Shown piece by piece: positions 32,401-44,469 of a stretch of DNA of 64,000 bases. The stretch is from Agrypnia vestita (Eukaryota > Arthropoda > Insecta > Trichoptera > Phryganeidae), in assembly GCA_016648135.1 (NCBI GenBank), contig JADDOH010024890.1:48886-112885 (forward strand). The letters are read 5' to 3'. The notes under the pieces were generated by a model. It ran no database searches. It saw nothing but the letters and a program-made list of their open reading frames with translations, and had not been told where the DNA came from. Each line of letters starts with the position of its first letter. Position 1 is the first letter of the stretch. Position numbers and translations under genes: made by a program.

Positions 32401-32921
32401 ATAGCATTTGATTTAATATATATAAAAAATAGATTTAATGTAAATTTAATATAAAATTTAATATAAAATATAGATTTAATATAAAACTTATATAATTAAT
32501 TGCATATTGTAAAGTTGAAATTCAAAAATAAAAAGTCCGCCATTGTTCATGGGTCTTGCTAGTAATTTAATAAAAGTTGTTAAAACAATGAGGTTATATT
32601 GTTTTTGTTGCGAGAGTGGATAATTCGCGTCAACGCAAACACACATTTCGGTGCGTTTATTATTAATTTACAATGTTCCATACTCAAAGGTAGTGGAGCC
32701 ACTTGCGGTTAAATGTTTAAATCGGCCGCAGAGCTCTGATGAGACCGCTAGCAGTTCGCGATTTATTTGTATTTAAATTAAAAGTTCAGCGGATGCGGCC
32801 CGGGCAGTAATAGGCCCTCGATGCGTTATTGGTAGTCAAGGGTGCTTCACTGTTTGATTAATAATGTTGTATTATACAACACATTTTTAATTAACACAGG
32901 TTTTTCTCTGGGCCACATTCT

Positions 32922-32922
<1 letters not shown>

Positions 32923-32965
<43 letters not shown>

Positions 32966-33530
32966 TTTGACTTTTATTTATTTATAGCAGCAACGGTAGG
33001 TTAATATTTTTTTATATATAAATAAATTGTATTTACCAGAAATACGTTCATATTAATTAATTACAAAAGATCTTATAAACTCAAATACAAATCAACTATA
33101 CTATACAACAATACAAGAAAAAATGCAAATATTACCAAAATCAAAATAAGTCTCTTTTATTTAATAACACATTCATTAATTCTGTATTTTGCCCTTTTTT
33201 ATTAATATCCATTTTGACACGACATGGGATTTTATTTAATATTTTTGGTATGACATATTTTAATGTTCTTTGTCCATATTTATTTATGACATTCGGTATT
33301 CGTAGTCCTTCTTTAACCGTAAATCTGGTACTATGTTTATGAATCAATCTATGCTTATATGTCCCATCTTCATGATATCGTGTAATTAGTTTGTACCACA
33401 ACATAGCATTAATTGGCATAGATCCTTGTTTCTTGAAGAGTTCCTGTATATCTTTAGTAGCATTTTCTTTATTTATTAATTTTATAGCCGAATTTTGAAT
33501 ATTTTGATTATCATTAGTCTAAATATTTTC
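32923..33530 (-). pseudogene. 5'-truncated LINE with poly(A) tail
   Basis: Minus strand: IQNSAIKLIN, HEDGTYKHRLIHKHSTRF, LRIPNVINKYGQRTLKYVIP, ILNKIP, the C-terminal end of a CR1/Jockey-type ORF2, in one continuous frame to a stop at 33141. A 3'UTR with AATAAATAAAAG follows and then 39 uninterrupted A (T on the plus strand, 32923-32961). A long pure tail after a polyadenylation signal marks a 5'-truncated, fairly young retroposition event. Confidence 0.75.
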
Positions 33531-33574
33531 ATATTAAAATCGTTTGTGCTACGAAAATAAGACAAACTAGGATT

Positions 33575-33650
33575 AAGCTCAAACCCCTGACTGCCAAGAC
33601 ATCGCTGGATGAGTGTCTTTAGCACTAGACCAACAAGTGCGTCGTAAATA
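33575..33650 (-). repeat. tRNA-like SINE head
   Basis: Minus strand CACTTGTTGGTCTAGTGCTA (box A region), then CAGGGGTTTGAGCTT (box B region). It is an isolated tRNA-like promoter without foldable arms. Confidence 0.4.
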
Positions 33651-33659
33651 TGGCTTAAT

Positions 33660-35200
33660 TCTATTATCGAATACCGGTTAATAAATTTCTATTCTGTAAA
33701 TTCTTTCTTTCTCTGTAAATTCGGTAAATAATTTTTGATTATTTAATATTTTACCTATACAGAATATCTTATAGCTAGTAGACATAACTTCAGAGGGTGT
33801 TCTTCATTAAATTTGACTTTGAATTTGATTTTTTTTAATATTAAGTTATTTTTTAATATTAATGTTATTTTAATATTTCAGTTTAATGAAAATTAAAATA
33901 AATTTTATTTTGTAACATGCAGACCATCAACAAGTTAATGACCCTAATAGATGGTCCTAGAGTGACATTAATGTACAAGTTTGAGTATTTTGTGAACATT
34001 TGAATATGAATTATATTAGGTATAATACACTTTTTACGGTTAATTAATAATTAATAAAAAAAATTATACATGATAAAATATATAAATATTGAAATATCGC
34101 AGATCTGTTAGTAAAATATATAAATATAAAAATTTCGCATATCAATAAGTAGTTCAATATTTTTTTTACGTACAATTATTTTACATAAATATACATGGCA
34201 AATCAATAAGTGTAAGTTTTTACATAGTACACAATTAATGATAAAAATAAATGAAGTAATAGTAAAAAGTGTCTTAAAGATAAATAACTTGTAAATAGTA
34301 TTAAATATAATATAAAGACTAGGACAAATAAATGCAAACATTACCATATCGCATTTGTCATTGGTATTAATCATTTATCAAAATATATATTTCTCTATGT
34401 AACAATGCACGTCACTAACGCTATCACATAGCTCAAATAATAATGAGGTATAATGTAATAATGACGTATATATAAGAAGCAAAATGGCATTATTCTCCAT
34501 AAATTCCATCACTAGCATTACCAAGACGCTACGCTACTCTAGAAAGCACTGTACTCACAGCCTTAACTGGCGGTCGAAATATATTTTTAAAAAGTACGTA
34601 ATTTTTGACGGGTTTTAGCTAGTTGAATAATAATTATAAAATCGTACGCTCGCTATTTAAGATCAAATCAAAATTGGATGACATCACTAACAAATTTATT
34701 TTCTGCACGGTTCTCGGAAAGTTTTTGTGCTGTGCTTTGAATTTATATACGTTCTGTCTTCTCTCATGTTTTTAAGGGTGGGTTAAAAATTCGGCTGTAA
34801 AAGAAAGCGTGAACATAATCACAGAACGCACCGTGCGACTAGAATACAGAGCAAAGGGCTTTACAGCCACGAGGCCCGAAAAAACTCATTTGAGATTATT
34901 TACGCACCGATTCACTTTATTGGCAGCGCCGGGGGCCAGAGCACGGGCGGGAGCCAAAGGGATTCTCTGGAAGCCATTCTTTCAACATGTTTTTGTATTA
35001 TTGAGATGCGTACATGAAGTACGTGTCGCATCAATTTTCTTTCCATTTCCAAGCTGAGTTAATCGCATACGGTGCGAAAATTGGATTGACTTAGTGGCTT
35101 CCCGGAACGAGAATTAAACTTGGCTTAAGGAATGTTTAACTTCTATACCAAAGAGCTACGCTTGTATATTTTGGTTGTCGTTAAAGTTTTGTCGTGTTTA
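33660..35200. other. No gene recognised
   Basis: AT-rich, with a GC-richer patch at 34800-35110. The 82-codon frame there (from 34809) has no domain and no supporting context. 34590-34622 (AAAAAGTACG...TTTTTGACGGGTTTTAGCTAG) matches the end of the repeat at 21520-21555. Confidence 0.3.
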
Positions 35201-35208
35201 AGAAATAC

Positions 35209-36214
35209 CCTATAAAAGCAAAGGCAGAAATATCCAACATAATTTAAAAATATTTACTAAGGATTAGTGGAGAGGAGGGTATACCCGTACACCTAAATTT
35301 AAGTAGAAATTATGTGATAACTATAAACCATTAAACGTAAAAAGAGATACAGTTCCATAGCCATTTTAATTGGTCTTACACTAATTTGTGGTTTACAAAA
35401 ACTATATATGTTACCATCTGGGATCTCTTTGTCCCTGCATAGTGCATGCACCCGTTGAGCACAGGTTATGCAACGATACCAGAGTTTATTATTCTTGCCA
35501 AATTCTCCACAAATAGTGCATACCTCATTAGCTACACCCAGTAGTCCTTCATCGTAGTACGCTCCATCATTATCGCCGTCGTCATGAAGAACCACTGCTG
35601 AAGTATCATCATCAAAATTGGTTGTGGAAGAGTTAAAAATCTTTCGTTTATAAGATTCTTCGTTTATGGCTTCTTTTTGATTTTTTCATGACTATATTTA
35701 TAATTTTTTCTTGTCTTTCTTTGTGTCTTTTGGTGTGACTTTCTTTGCTTCTTACTTTAGTTTTATTTTCTCTTGTTTGATGTTTTTCCATGTCTTTTTC
35801 ATAGCTATGGCCTCTAATATATCTTCATAGGGGTAAATTTCAAAAATATAGAGTTGATTTGATCTTTTTCATGTTCCTTTCTTTTCCAGGTTTTGTTTTC
35901 TGTAACCAGTGCTGGAGCTGGAGAACATTGTGAGAATGAATATTGTGGATTCTTTTTAGCTGTTCTGTATTATACTCCCTTCTGTTGCCTCGTCTTTGTG
36001 TTCTGCAAGTGATGAAGGTGCTGAAATTTGGGAATGAAAGGTGTGGATTTTTTTGATCTTTCTGCATTTTATTCTCTTCTATTACTGATCATGTTTCCAA
36101 TAAATTTTCAGGCTATGTTTCCTATAAACTGTAAAATGCAATACATTACAAATTAGTAATTCTTGAGGAGTGTATTAAATTCTTTTTGGATATTGTTGTC
36201 TTTGCATTTATCCT
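35209..36214 (-). mobile_element. Family B DNA transposon remnant with transposase zinc finger
   Basis: The TIR TATAAAAGCAAAGGCAGAAATATCC (35209 on) is mirrored by GGATATTGTTGTCTTTGCATTTATCC (36187-36212), the same TIR as MITE family B. On the minus strand the interior ends with ANEVCTICGEFGKNNKLWYRC then CAQRVHALC and YSFC, the Cys-rich C-terminal finger of many insect pogo/Tigger-like DDE transposases. Lys-rich, frame-shifted text (35600-36060) precedes it. No catalytic domain is readable. It is a candidate relative of the autonomous parent of the family. Confidence 0.6.
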
Positions 36215-36589
36215 CCACAAATGTGGTATTTGCGTGCGGAAGATCCTCACAAGTCCTCAAAGATCTTCTTTTAGAAAGAACTCTGAAATAAGAGAGACCT
36301 GTCAGACAGAAGACTTCACGAGATGGGGCAGGAACTGCAGAGGATTGGTTGAATATGATGGACGGTACAAAAATTAATCATGTGGTTGTCCACAATATAC
36401 CCATGGGACATTGCATTCCAGAAAGACTGCCAAAAATATGGAAAGACAGTTCAATGATTTAGAACAAGAATAATAATACGAAGATCCTAGATAAAAAAAT
36501 AGTACCTAGAGAATAAAATTAAGCGTCTTGGACGAGGCAAAACTTCTCAGTGATGAAACTACCATCCTGAAGCACAGGTTATTGTGCGC

Positions 36590-36840
36590 GTACGGCTGAT
36601 AGGCGGCTTCTCATGACAGTTTGGGCCGAGAAAAGATACAAAGACACTCTGAAGGTGAGTCTGAGCAGATGTGTGATAGATCCTGAAAACTGAGAAACCA
36701 AGGACCATGACAAAGTATATTGAGTCGGGGAAACCATTCAAAAGTATATTGCGCCGGGAAAACAGGCGAACAAAATAGGGCTGATGCAATTTCCGAGAAA
36801 AAAAGAAAAAGGAAAGAGTAGGATGAAGATCCACAACCGA
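36590..36840 (+). pseudogene. LINE ORF2 C-terminal fragment
   Basis: RRLLMTVWAEKRYKDTLKVS then LSRCVIDPEN, ET-DHDK, GKQANKIG and a basic end. It matches the R-Y-K-D-x-L-K-x-S-L ... I-D-P-x-x-W-E-x-x-A-x-D-R ... E-x-x-R tail found on a widespread LINE group of invertebrates. One stop replaces the Trp of DPENW. Confidence 0.6.
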
Positions 36841-37137
36841 TAAAACATGGCAAACGTCATCCTCGTAACGAGGGATCGCCGAAAAAGATTAAAAAAGGTA
36901 TTTGATGTGGTCCGCTACAGGCGAATGATGGATGCATTTATAATTTCCCTGGTCGTTAGATATTTATTATTCACATTTTATTCTTATTTTCATTGTAACC
37001 GAGTATTTTTAAGTAAGTGGTTTTCTTTGCTTACGCCACATCATTGTCTCAATGCGTTTGGTTTCTCACTGTAGCCAAGGTGAATATACCATTCGAACGC
37101 AAATTCTGTCGTCCAAAGTATCGACAACATTAAGATA

Positions 37138-38249
37138 TTAGGTCCTTACATATGAAATTGGCGTTTAGTATGGGAGGAACATAAAGCCGATTTTTTTTTA
37201 TTATAATATATTTATTTAATCAAAGTATGTACCATTGCTATCTATGCACTTTTGCCATCTCATGGGTAGTTCATCGATCCCTTTACTAAAAAAACCATTC
37301 GGACGGGAATCAATAAAATCTTTGAAGGCGGTTTGGAGTACCCCATCGGAGTTGAATTTTTTCCTTTGCAAGAAGTTATCCAAATTTCGAAAAAAATGGT
37401 AATCTGTTGGGGCAAGGTCCGGAGAGTAAGGTGGATGTCTTAGACATTCCAATTGAAGCTCCTCTAATTTGGTAGCCGTCTGTTGTGCAGTGTGTGGTCT
37501 AGCGTTATCATGAAGCAGCAGTGGTCTAGAGCGATTAACCAGCCTCGGTTGTTTAGCAGCTAGCTTTTCCATCATGTTTGCAGTTGCTGACAATAGACAT
37601 CTGCCGTAATCGTCTGGCCAGATTTAAGAAAGCTGTAGTGAACGACACCAGCACTAGTCCACCAAACGCTCACAAGTAACTCGCGTTTGTTGATTTGCTT
37701 CACTCAATTCGTGAGGTACCCACCTTTCAAGCTTTTCACCTTACCAATTTGCTTCAAGTGGATTAAAACAGTTTTATCACTAACACCGCAGCCTGTAGCT
37801 AACTTGGATGTGGTTTGCGATGGATTCCGCTTCCACAATAGCCTTCAATTCTTCATTATCAACTTTGGTCTCCGGCCGTCCACGGGGCTTGTTCTGCAGG
37901 TCGAAATTTCCAGAACGAAAACGTTGGAACCAAAAACGCACTGTGTTTTCTTTTGCGGCACCGTCGCCATACACATCATTAATCCTTCGAGCCGTTTCTG
38001 CAGCACTGGTGCCACGGTGGAACTCTTACTCGTAAATAACGCGATATTTCAAGTTTTTCATTTTATAAACTGAGTGACGCAAAGAAAAAAACAATTGAGG
38101 AAAAAACAAATGAATTATAATTTTCAAAACACAAATACATGAGTAAATAGCTGTATAAATTTGGATTTGGAATTCCTAACCAAAGAGAAGATATTTGAGA
38201 TCAAATTTGCCAGTACGGCAAAACGTCAATTTCATATGTAAGGACCTAA
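37138..38249 (-). mobile_element. Mariner transposon, deleted copy (1112 bp)
   Basis: Terminal inverted repeats TTAGGTCCTTACATATGAAA at both ends, with TA on each side (37136-37137 and 38250-38251). The transposase frame (minus, ATG at 38061, stop at 37216-37218) is the same as in the 61918-63202 copy. A deletion of about 173 bp near 37677-37684 removes the first catalytic Asp region, and one base is lost in GCAAACATGATGG (37575 region). It is inactive but very similar to the longer copy, so both derive from recent activity. Confidence 0.92.
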
Positions 38250-38410
38250 TATAAGTAACATTTCTGATCATAACCTACATCTATAATAAATGATAAGTGA
38301 AGTATTTTACTGATTAGTTATAATTCATCGTTAAATATCATTTATCCATTCCATTGAATAAAATAATAATAATTTTTTGTGAATCACTCACATAACCATT
38401 AATTATATAT

Positions 38411-38654
38411 GTAGTATAAAAGCAAAGGCAGCAATATAAAAAAAACAAATCGAAGATTACTAGTATTTATAATGAACTGAATTCTAGATTAGTAGAAAAC
38501 ATAGTCAATAAATTTATAGAAAACATGATTTTGGAAGGGATAGATACATTAAATTTTGAATTCGGTATATTTTAAATTAGTAATCTTTGGAGACTGAATT
38601 CAAAATATATTTTTTTAATTTCTTGGATATTTGCTGCCTTCGCTTTTAAAACCC
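38411..38654. mobile_element. MITE family B, copy of about 245 bp
   Basis: GTATAAAAGCAAAGGCAGCA at the left is mirrored by TGCTGCCTTCGCTTTTAAAAC at the right. The interior TTTATAGAAAACATGATTTT is shared with 45510-45530 and the 36.1-kb element. Confidence 0.75.
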
Positions 38655-38659
38655 TCATA

Positions 38660-39120
38660 TCATGCGTCAAACTGGAGCTAATAGAAAAAATCTTAAAAAG
38701 TGTGTATCATTCTATCAATTATCAAAGTTAAATATGATTTTATAAACATATCAAAAAGATAGACACTATATTTAATTTTAATTGGACTAAAATTGCTGAC
38801 TGTTTAAGAAGTTCGATTATAAAATGTTTAATTTTGTGGTTTCCTCATTGGAAAATAGTTAACTGATCACATATGTACGTAACCAAATGGTCGAATAATG
38901 CTATCGCCCATCTGACGGCTGGCGTTGGAAACTACGGCGCATTGTTTTCAATAAAAAATCTTTGACAATGAAATTTAAATATATTCAGCACAATCGTATA
39001 AATGAAAAAAATAAAGCGTGTAAAATAAGGTTATTATTTGTTTCATTCGAATGTTTTAAATTTTTCAGATAAGCTTTGTAAATATAACGAGTTTTCGTTG
39101 CAACAGACGAATTTATTTTA
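38660..39120. other. No gene seen
   Basis: AT-rich spacer with no supported frame. Confidence 0.3.
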
Positions 39121-39122
39121 TA

Positions 39123-39745
39123 ACTAGCTGTTCATACCCGGCGTTGCACGGGTTAAGGAAAGTTAGATTCGAACGGTATAGATTTGCATCGAAAATATAT
39201 CAGGGGGAGGGGATAGGGTAAAATAATAGGAAGGAATTGTCGCATATGTTACCCGCCGAGTCATTAAGAATAAGTTTCCAAATTTTGAGTCAGATCGGTC
39301 AAATGGTACAAATTTGCATCGAAAATATATCAGCGGAGGGGAAAGGTTGAAAGAATAGGGGGGATATGTAGAATATGTTACCCGTCAGGTCCTAAAAAAT
39401 ATGTTTCCAAATTCTAAGTCCGATCGCTCGAAAGGTAAAGATTTACATTGAATATATCAGGGGAGGGGAAGGGTTAAAAGAATAGGGGATAAATGTCGCA
39501 TATATTACCCGCCGAGTCCTTAAGAATAAATTTCCAAATTTTGAGTCCGATCGGTCAAACGATACAGATTTGCATCGAAAATATGTCAGGGGGAGGGGAA
39601 GGGGTATGAGAATAGGGGGGAAAAGTTGCCTATGTTACCCGCCGGGTCCCAAAGCAAAAGTATGCAAAATTTGAATCGAATTGGACAAACGGTGTGCATT
39701 TGTATAGAGAACAGACAGACAGACAGACAGACAGACAGATATTGA
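39123..39745 (+). repeat. Repeat with four ~128-bp tandem units and (CAGA)n end
   Basis: Starts ACTAGCTGTTCATACCCGGCGTTGCACGGG, a terminus seen on many insect interspersed repeats. TTTGCATCGAAAATATATCA begins units at about 39183, 39312, 39442 and 39568, each with GGGGAGGGG, TTACCCGCCGRGTC and TTTCCAAATTTTGAGTC blocks. The element ends with seven CAGA units and ATTGAGTTTTATAGGTATAG. It is non-coding in all frames because of unit-length drift. Confidence 0.75.
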
Positions 39746-40078
39746 GTTTTATAGGTATAGATTAAGATTACATTAAAAAAAAATCATCGTCGGAGTCGCG
39801 ATTCTTAATCATTTGCGAGATATTCGCTTTATTTTAAACGACCGGTTGACGGTTTAAGATAAATAACTTGAGCTTTTTAAAGTGACAACACTGTATATTA
39901 TTCGAAGCTCAACTAAATATTGGGGCTCTTAATCACCCTCGAAACCTTCCCACACCCTGCCGTGAACATTGTTTTTCAATCACACTGCGTTGGACGAGAG
40001 AATGTGTAATTTGATTGACAAATAATTTTTATTCTATGAAAATAATATATACAAAAGAACTTTTTAATTTTGATTTAT

Positions 40079-40586
40079 ACAGGGTTATTTGGAAAACATT
40101 AATAACCTCGCAGGACTATATTCCTGTCTTAATTATGATTGATTATGAGTCGAAAATGGAGATATGCGACATAAAAGTTTGACTTTTTTTTCTCAATATT
40201 TCTGACTTATTTTTTGTAAAACGTTGGACTATCATTACAGTAAGTTATATCAAATGTGAAAAATTCATTCCCTTTAATACAAGTCAAATAAAAAAATAAA
40301 AACGTTCGAATTCCAATTAGAAAACATTCCAATTGGAAAATTTTCAGGGATTTTATCATTTTAGTGAACTTGAAACGAATGAATTTTTCGTAATCGATAT
40401 AGGTAACTGTAATGATAGTCCAACGTTTTACAAAAAAAGTCAGAAATATTGAAAAAAAATGCAAACTTTGATGTCGCATATCTCCATAACTATTGATATT
40501 AGGTCACGATAGCTTGAACATTTTCGATTCATGATCAAGGCAGGAATATAGTCCTGCGAGGTTCTTAATGTTTTCCAAATAACCCT
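40079..40586. mobile_element. Palindromic element family E, 508 bp
   Basis: ACAGGGTTATTTGGAAAACA at the left is mirrored by TGTTTTCCAAATAACCCTGT at the right. Inverted identity runs almost to the centre (about 40320), giving arms of over 200 bp. Related half copies lie at 18585-18822 and 59475-59650. Target-site duplication is unclear. Confidence 0.8.
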
Positions 40587-40599
40587 GTGTACATCCAGG

Positions 40600-42555
40600 A
40601 CGTAATAACTAATAATATCAAACAGAAAAAGTATATCATTTATGAAGGGTTATAGGTAGTATTACGATACATAATATACCTACTTGTTTCTTTTCCAATA
40701 ATGAAATGATCATTTCATTTTATCAGCTTCGTTAACGAATTCAAAACAAACGATTTAAATTAACAAAGGCTCGAAAATGAGAGGCGATTAGGTATAACGA
40801 AGAGATTGGAATAATTTTGTTTTGCATTTTCACAAAAAATTGTGTTAAAAACAAAATAATTATCCGAACTGTTTGGCCTAGTAAAATATATTAAACCACC
40901 GTAAAATGCATTGTTATATTCAAATAGTACATTGATTACGCAGTTGCAAATAAACTTAATATTATTTGAGCTTTTTATAATTGTTCGAAATGGGTCATTG
41001 AATTTAAGTTATTCAATTCAGTTTTACTCGGTATATCATGTTCAATTTATTAATGCGTTGCAAACATAACAATTATTATTATAATTATTAATATAATTAG
41101 TAACATCGCACACGATATTAATAAAGCATTTAAATTTAAATGCAATATTTATACAGTATTTAAATACAATAAAGTAACTAAAATGTAACTTATTACAACT
41201 ACTAATTTATCATTTTGTTACCTAATGAGATAGTCAATTGTGAATGTTTAATAAATTTAAAAAAAATATTATAAACACGAAAAAAATAATACAAATTCTC
41301 GGTGACCCAACAAAACCGCGCCGAAAAAAATGCGATGTAAAAATAAAAGTTAATAAAAATAATATTTATTTATTAGTATTATAATATTAAAATGAAAAAA
41401 ATTAAAGCGTAAAAATAACACGAATGAAAGAGAATGAGCAGAGAATTTTTCTGTTCGAAGTATATTAAATAAGAAAAAAAATAAAAACAAAAACATTAAA
41501 ATTATTAAGTGTATGAAATATAAAAAAGAAAAAAAAAACAGTTGCAAGATTCAAATAATTGACTCTGTTAGGTTAGGTTTTTGATAGGCTGTCCACAAAA
41601 TAAAATAAATAAAACATTTTATTTTACTTAATTAAATTTTTTAATATTTCGATGCGCGTGGCAATGTCGACATGGCTTTGTCGTAGTGGCATTGTCGGTA
41701 TAGTTTTGCGCGGCTTTGTCCTGCGCGGGTTTGTCCGGCTGCCAAATGTTTTTATGATGACGTTTGTTTACTTGCAAAAATTGTTCCCTCTTATCCGTGG
41801 GCTAATGAGCGTGAACACGACAATATAGCGCACACAATAAAATGTTTCGTGAATACAGTGAAGGCAGTACTGTGTGTTCGTGTGAAATACGGGCCCGGCG
41901 TTTTTGGTACCATTTTTTTTAACTTGTTCTACGCATTCTTCCCCAATTTTTGTAGTTCTGGCTACACTTCTAAGAAAATCATTAAATTTAGTCCTATAAA
42001 CGAGAGAAGGACCTTAATACTATCAGTAGCAAAAGCTTCTACATCGGTCCACCGGATATTTTTTCAACTAACATGCAAGACCGCGCAAGTCGTATAAGCC
42101 TTTGCGAGAACAAAACCATTCACTATCCCCGCCGTTGGAAGATGTCCTTATTTTCAAAAGTGAAACATAAAAAATATATACATATTGTAATAAAATACAT
42201 AAAAAATAAACATGTATACATATAATAGTAAAATACATAATAAGTAATAAATATACACGTAAATCATAAAGTAATACTAGAAACCTTACAAGTTAATGAA
42301 ATTGATTTAAGATCAAATAAAAGTAAACCGTAAAGAAAAATAAAAGCCACAAGGGAATCAATATATATTAAAGAGTATCATATACAGAAGCAATCTCAAT
42401 ATAACAATGAAAAGAAAATATATAAATATAAATGTAGGTTATATACAGTTATATACAGTTAACATAAACGTAATTAAAAGAAAACCAAAAAAAGAAATAA
42501 GAAACCATAATAAGATAAGTCCCACGGCGGCGGCAGTGGATAGCTTCTGTTTGAA
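40600..42555. other. No gene recognised
   Basis: Very AT-rich. 41640-41760 contains repeated GGCTTTGTC/GGCATTGTC wording (four to five near-copies of about 15-25 bp). Frames of up to 92 codons (41849, 42407) have no domain resemblance. Confidence 0.3.
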
Positions 42556-42559
42556 GATG

Positions 42560-43020
42560 AAAAAAGAAGCATTAAGAAAAATAAGAATAACAAAACCGTC
42601 CATAACGCGGGGAAAAAAGAGACGAAAAAAGACGAAGAGGACTATCGTACTATTGAAATCTCACGAACGGTCCACCGGATTCTGAAAACATTGAGAAAGC
42701 GAAACGAACACGGGTATATAAAAGCGAGGACGCCGCGCTGCGCGGAACTGTTATTGTCGACGGCGGGCTATCGCCATAGAAAGCGAAACGGTGCTGCGAC
42801 TAGTATGGCCAGTGCGTGTGTGTTCCAGTGACAGAAAACAAAGAAAGTACCTACCGGAAAGCGAGAAGTTTTCTAGTGCGAACTTGAGCGACTTAAGCAA
42901 CGTACATAAATAAGTATATGAGACAAGTTATTCAGGAGTGATAATTAGTGCAAATAACGAAATTAATAGTATTCCGGTTAAACTCATGTCCAGTGACTTG
43001 TGAAATTAATAAAACGTTAA
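42560..43020 (+). repeat. LTR-like promoter block 3
   Basis: CGGGTATATAAAAGCGAGG TATA box at 42713-42731, a GC-rich presumed leader, CCAGTGACAGAAAACAAAG ... CTACCGGAAAGCGAGAAGTT ... AATAAAACG near 43010. The segment from CCAGTGA to GTGCGAACTTGA is recognisably related to block 1 at 14.2-14.4 kb (minus). No adjoining retroelement genes are visible. Confidence 0.45.
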
Positions 43021-43082
43021 TTAATTTTAAGCGTTTTATTAGCTTTTTCCGATATATAAGCTAAAAAGCTAATATTTTCCGA

Positions 43083-44000
43083 TATACTAGCTTCGTCTCT
43101 GTGAGACGTTTATAATTAATCTTAATTGATGATGATCCCTCTGGGGACAAAATGCAGTAACTGTGCTCTTAAAAATTTGAACATACTCATAAAATATTGC
43201 GGATTTATTTTAAAATTGGATGACATCACGTGGAATGACTCTATAACAGATATTTATACATCAGGTCGTGAATTTTTCCAACGAAGCTTTGTTTGTTTGT
43301 TTGTATATTGTTTGTTTGAAGGCTTTGTTGCGCGTCATTGTCTCGTAGGTATTGGAGCTGGTTGTTCTAAAGTTGAGCATTGCCTCGGAAATGGAAAAGA
43401 GGGAGAAGTGGTTGTTATTAAATGGAATAAATGAAAATATAAATTTTCCGCATGTCTCGAGGATTAAATTTCATCCGCGGACACGTGTTATTAGAGAGAA
43501 ATGTAGAAGAAGGAAAAGATATTTTATTTATATTGTTTACTTTTGGATTTTATTGCATTGGTTTTGTTTTTTTATACTGTATTGTGATTTTGTTGTACTT
43601 TCATTGTATGAGTGATAACCATTCGTCTTAAATATTATTTAATATGTTTTTAGCTACAGATTTTTTTTTATTTGTCTGTTCCGAATTATCATTTATTGGA
43701 TATTATTTATTTGTATTTACATATTTATTTATTGGATTGGTATTTAAGTTCACCTCATTGCGTTGGTGAAAAATGATTCATTTTTTTTATTTTACAACAA
43801 TAAGCCCTCAAAATTGACCGTACTTTTACATATTTGAATTTCACCTTTACATTAATGAGTATTTATTTTGTCATCAATACATAACAAACAAGGTCCCTGA
43901 GGTATATAAATCAATACATGACAATAGCTTGTCGTATATAATTTTTTTATAAACGTATTTAATTTTATTTTTTCGTTTAGTAAATATGTTGGGAATTTTA
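43083..44000. other. Family A fragment, then no recognised gene
   Basis: 43083-43120 (AGCTTCGTCTCTGTGAGACG) is the end of a family A copy. The frame at 43126-43434 (102 codons) begins inside the flanking repeat and has no known domain, so I do not support it. The remainder is AT-rich. Confidence 0.3.
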
Positions 44001-44460
44001 TTTTGAACAATTTCATAGTGACAATATTGTCGCAGGATCGTGTCTGTGAGAGTTTTATTTATCACACAACGTCACAAGATATGAATTTTATCGGAGCACA
44101 ATTCGCGAGGATTTCGTAATTCGCACGTAAGCGGTCGCACTTATTTCCAAACGCCAGTTTAGAACTCCTCTTTATCATTGTCGCTGGTATTCGGTTCACT
44201 AGACACATGATTATACATCGTCGCACGGTTCGCTCCTATCTTCTATGCCGCGCTGTCAAACAATAGTAACTCTCCGCACGCGTGCCCACTCGCCTTTTAT
44301 ATAAAACGCTGATTTCGCGATGTCTCAAAAACGTTTTAATAGTTTCTCCATATTTCTAATGATTACGAAAATAGCCCAGTTGATTCTAGATTTGTGTGGA
44401 CTGTTTGGCAGACTTCGATAATGCGCAGTTAGACTCTCGTGATAATATCGCTCAAGACAT
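44000..44460 (-). repeat. LTR-like promoter block 4
   Basis: Minus strand: TTTTATATAAAAGGCGAGTG TATA box (around 44306-44290), a GC-rich leader, ACCAGCGACAATGATAAAG, ACGTGCGAATTACGAAAT, then GATAAATAAAACTCTC as polyadenylation signal. Same order of signals as blocks 1 and 3. Confidence 0.42.
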
Positions 44461-44469
44461 TTTATGTTA

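Noticed and set aside
32728..32770. CTGATGAGACCGCTAGCAG as another hammerhead
   Set aside because: No GAAA box follows and no helix I partner is present.
34809..35057. 82-codon frame in a GC-richer patch
   Set aside because: No domain, no splice signals, and amino-acid composition typical of chance frames.
43126..43434. 102-codon frame
   Set aside because: Starts inside repeat flanking sequence shared with 25.24 kb and has no recognisable protein.
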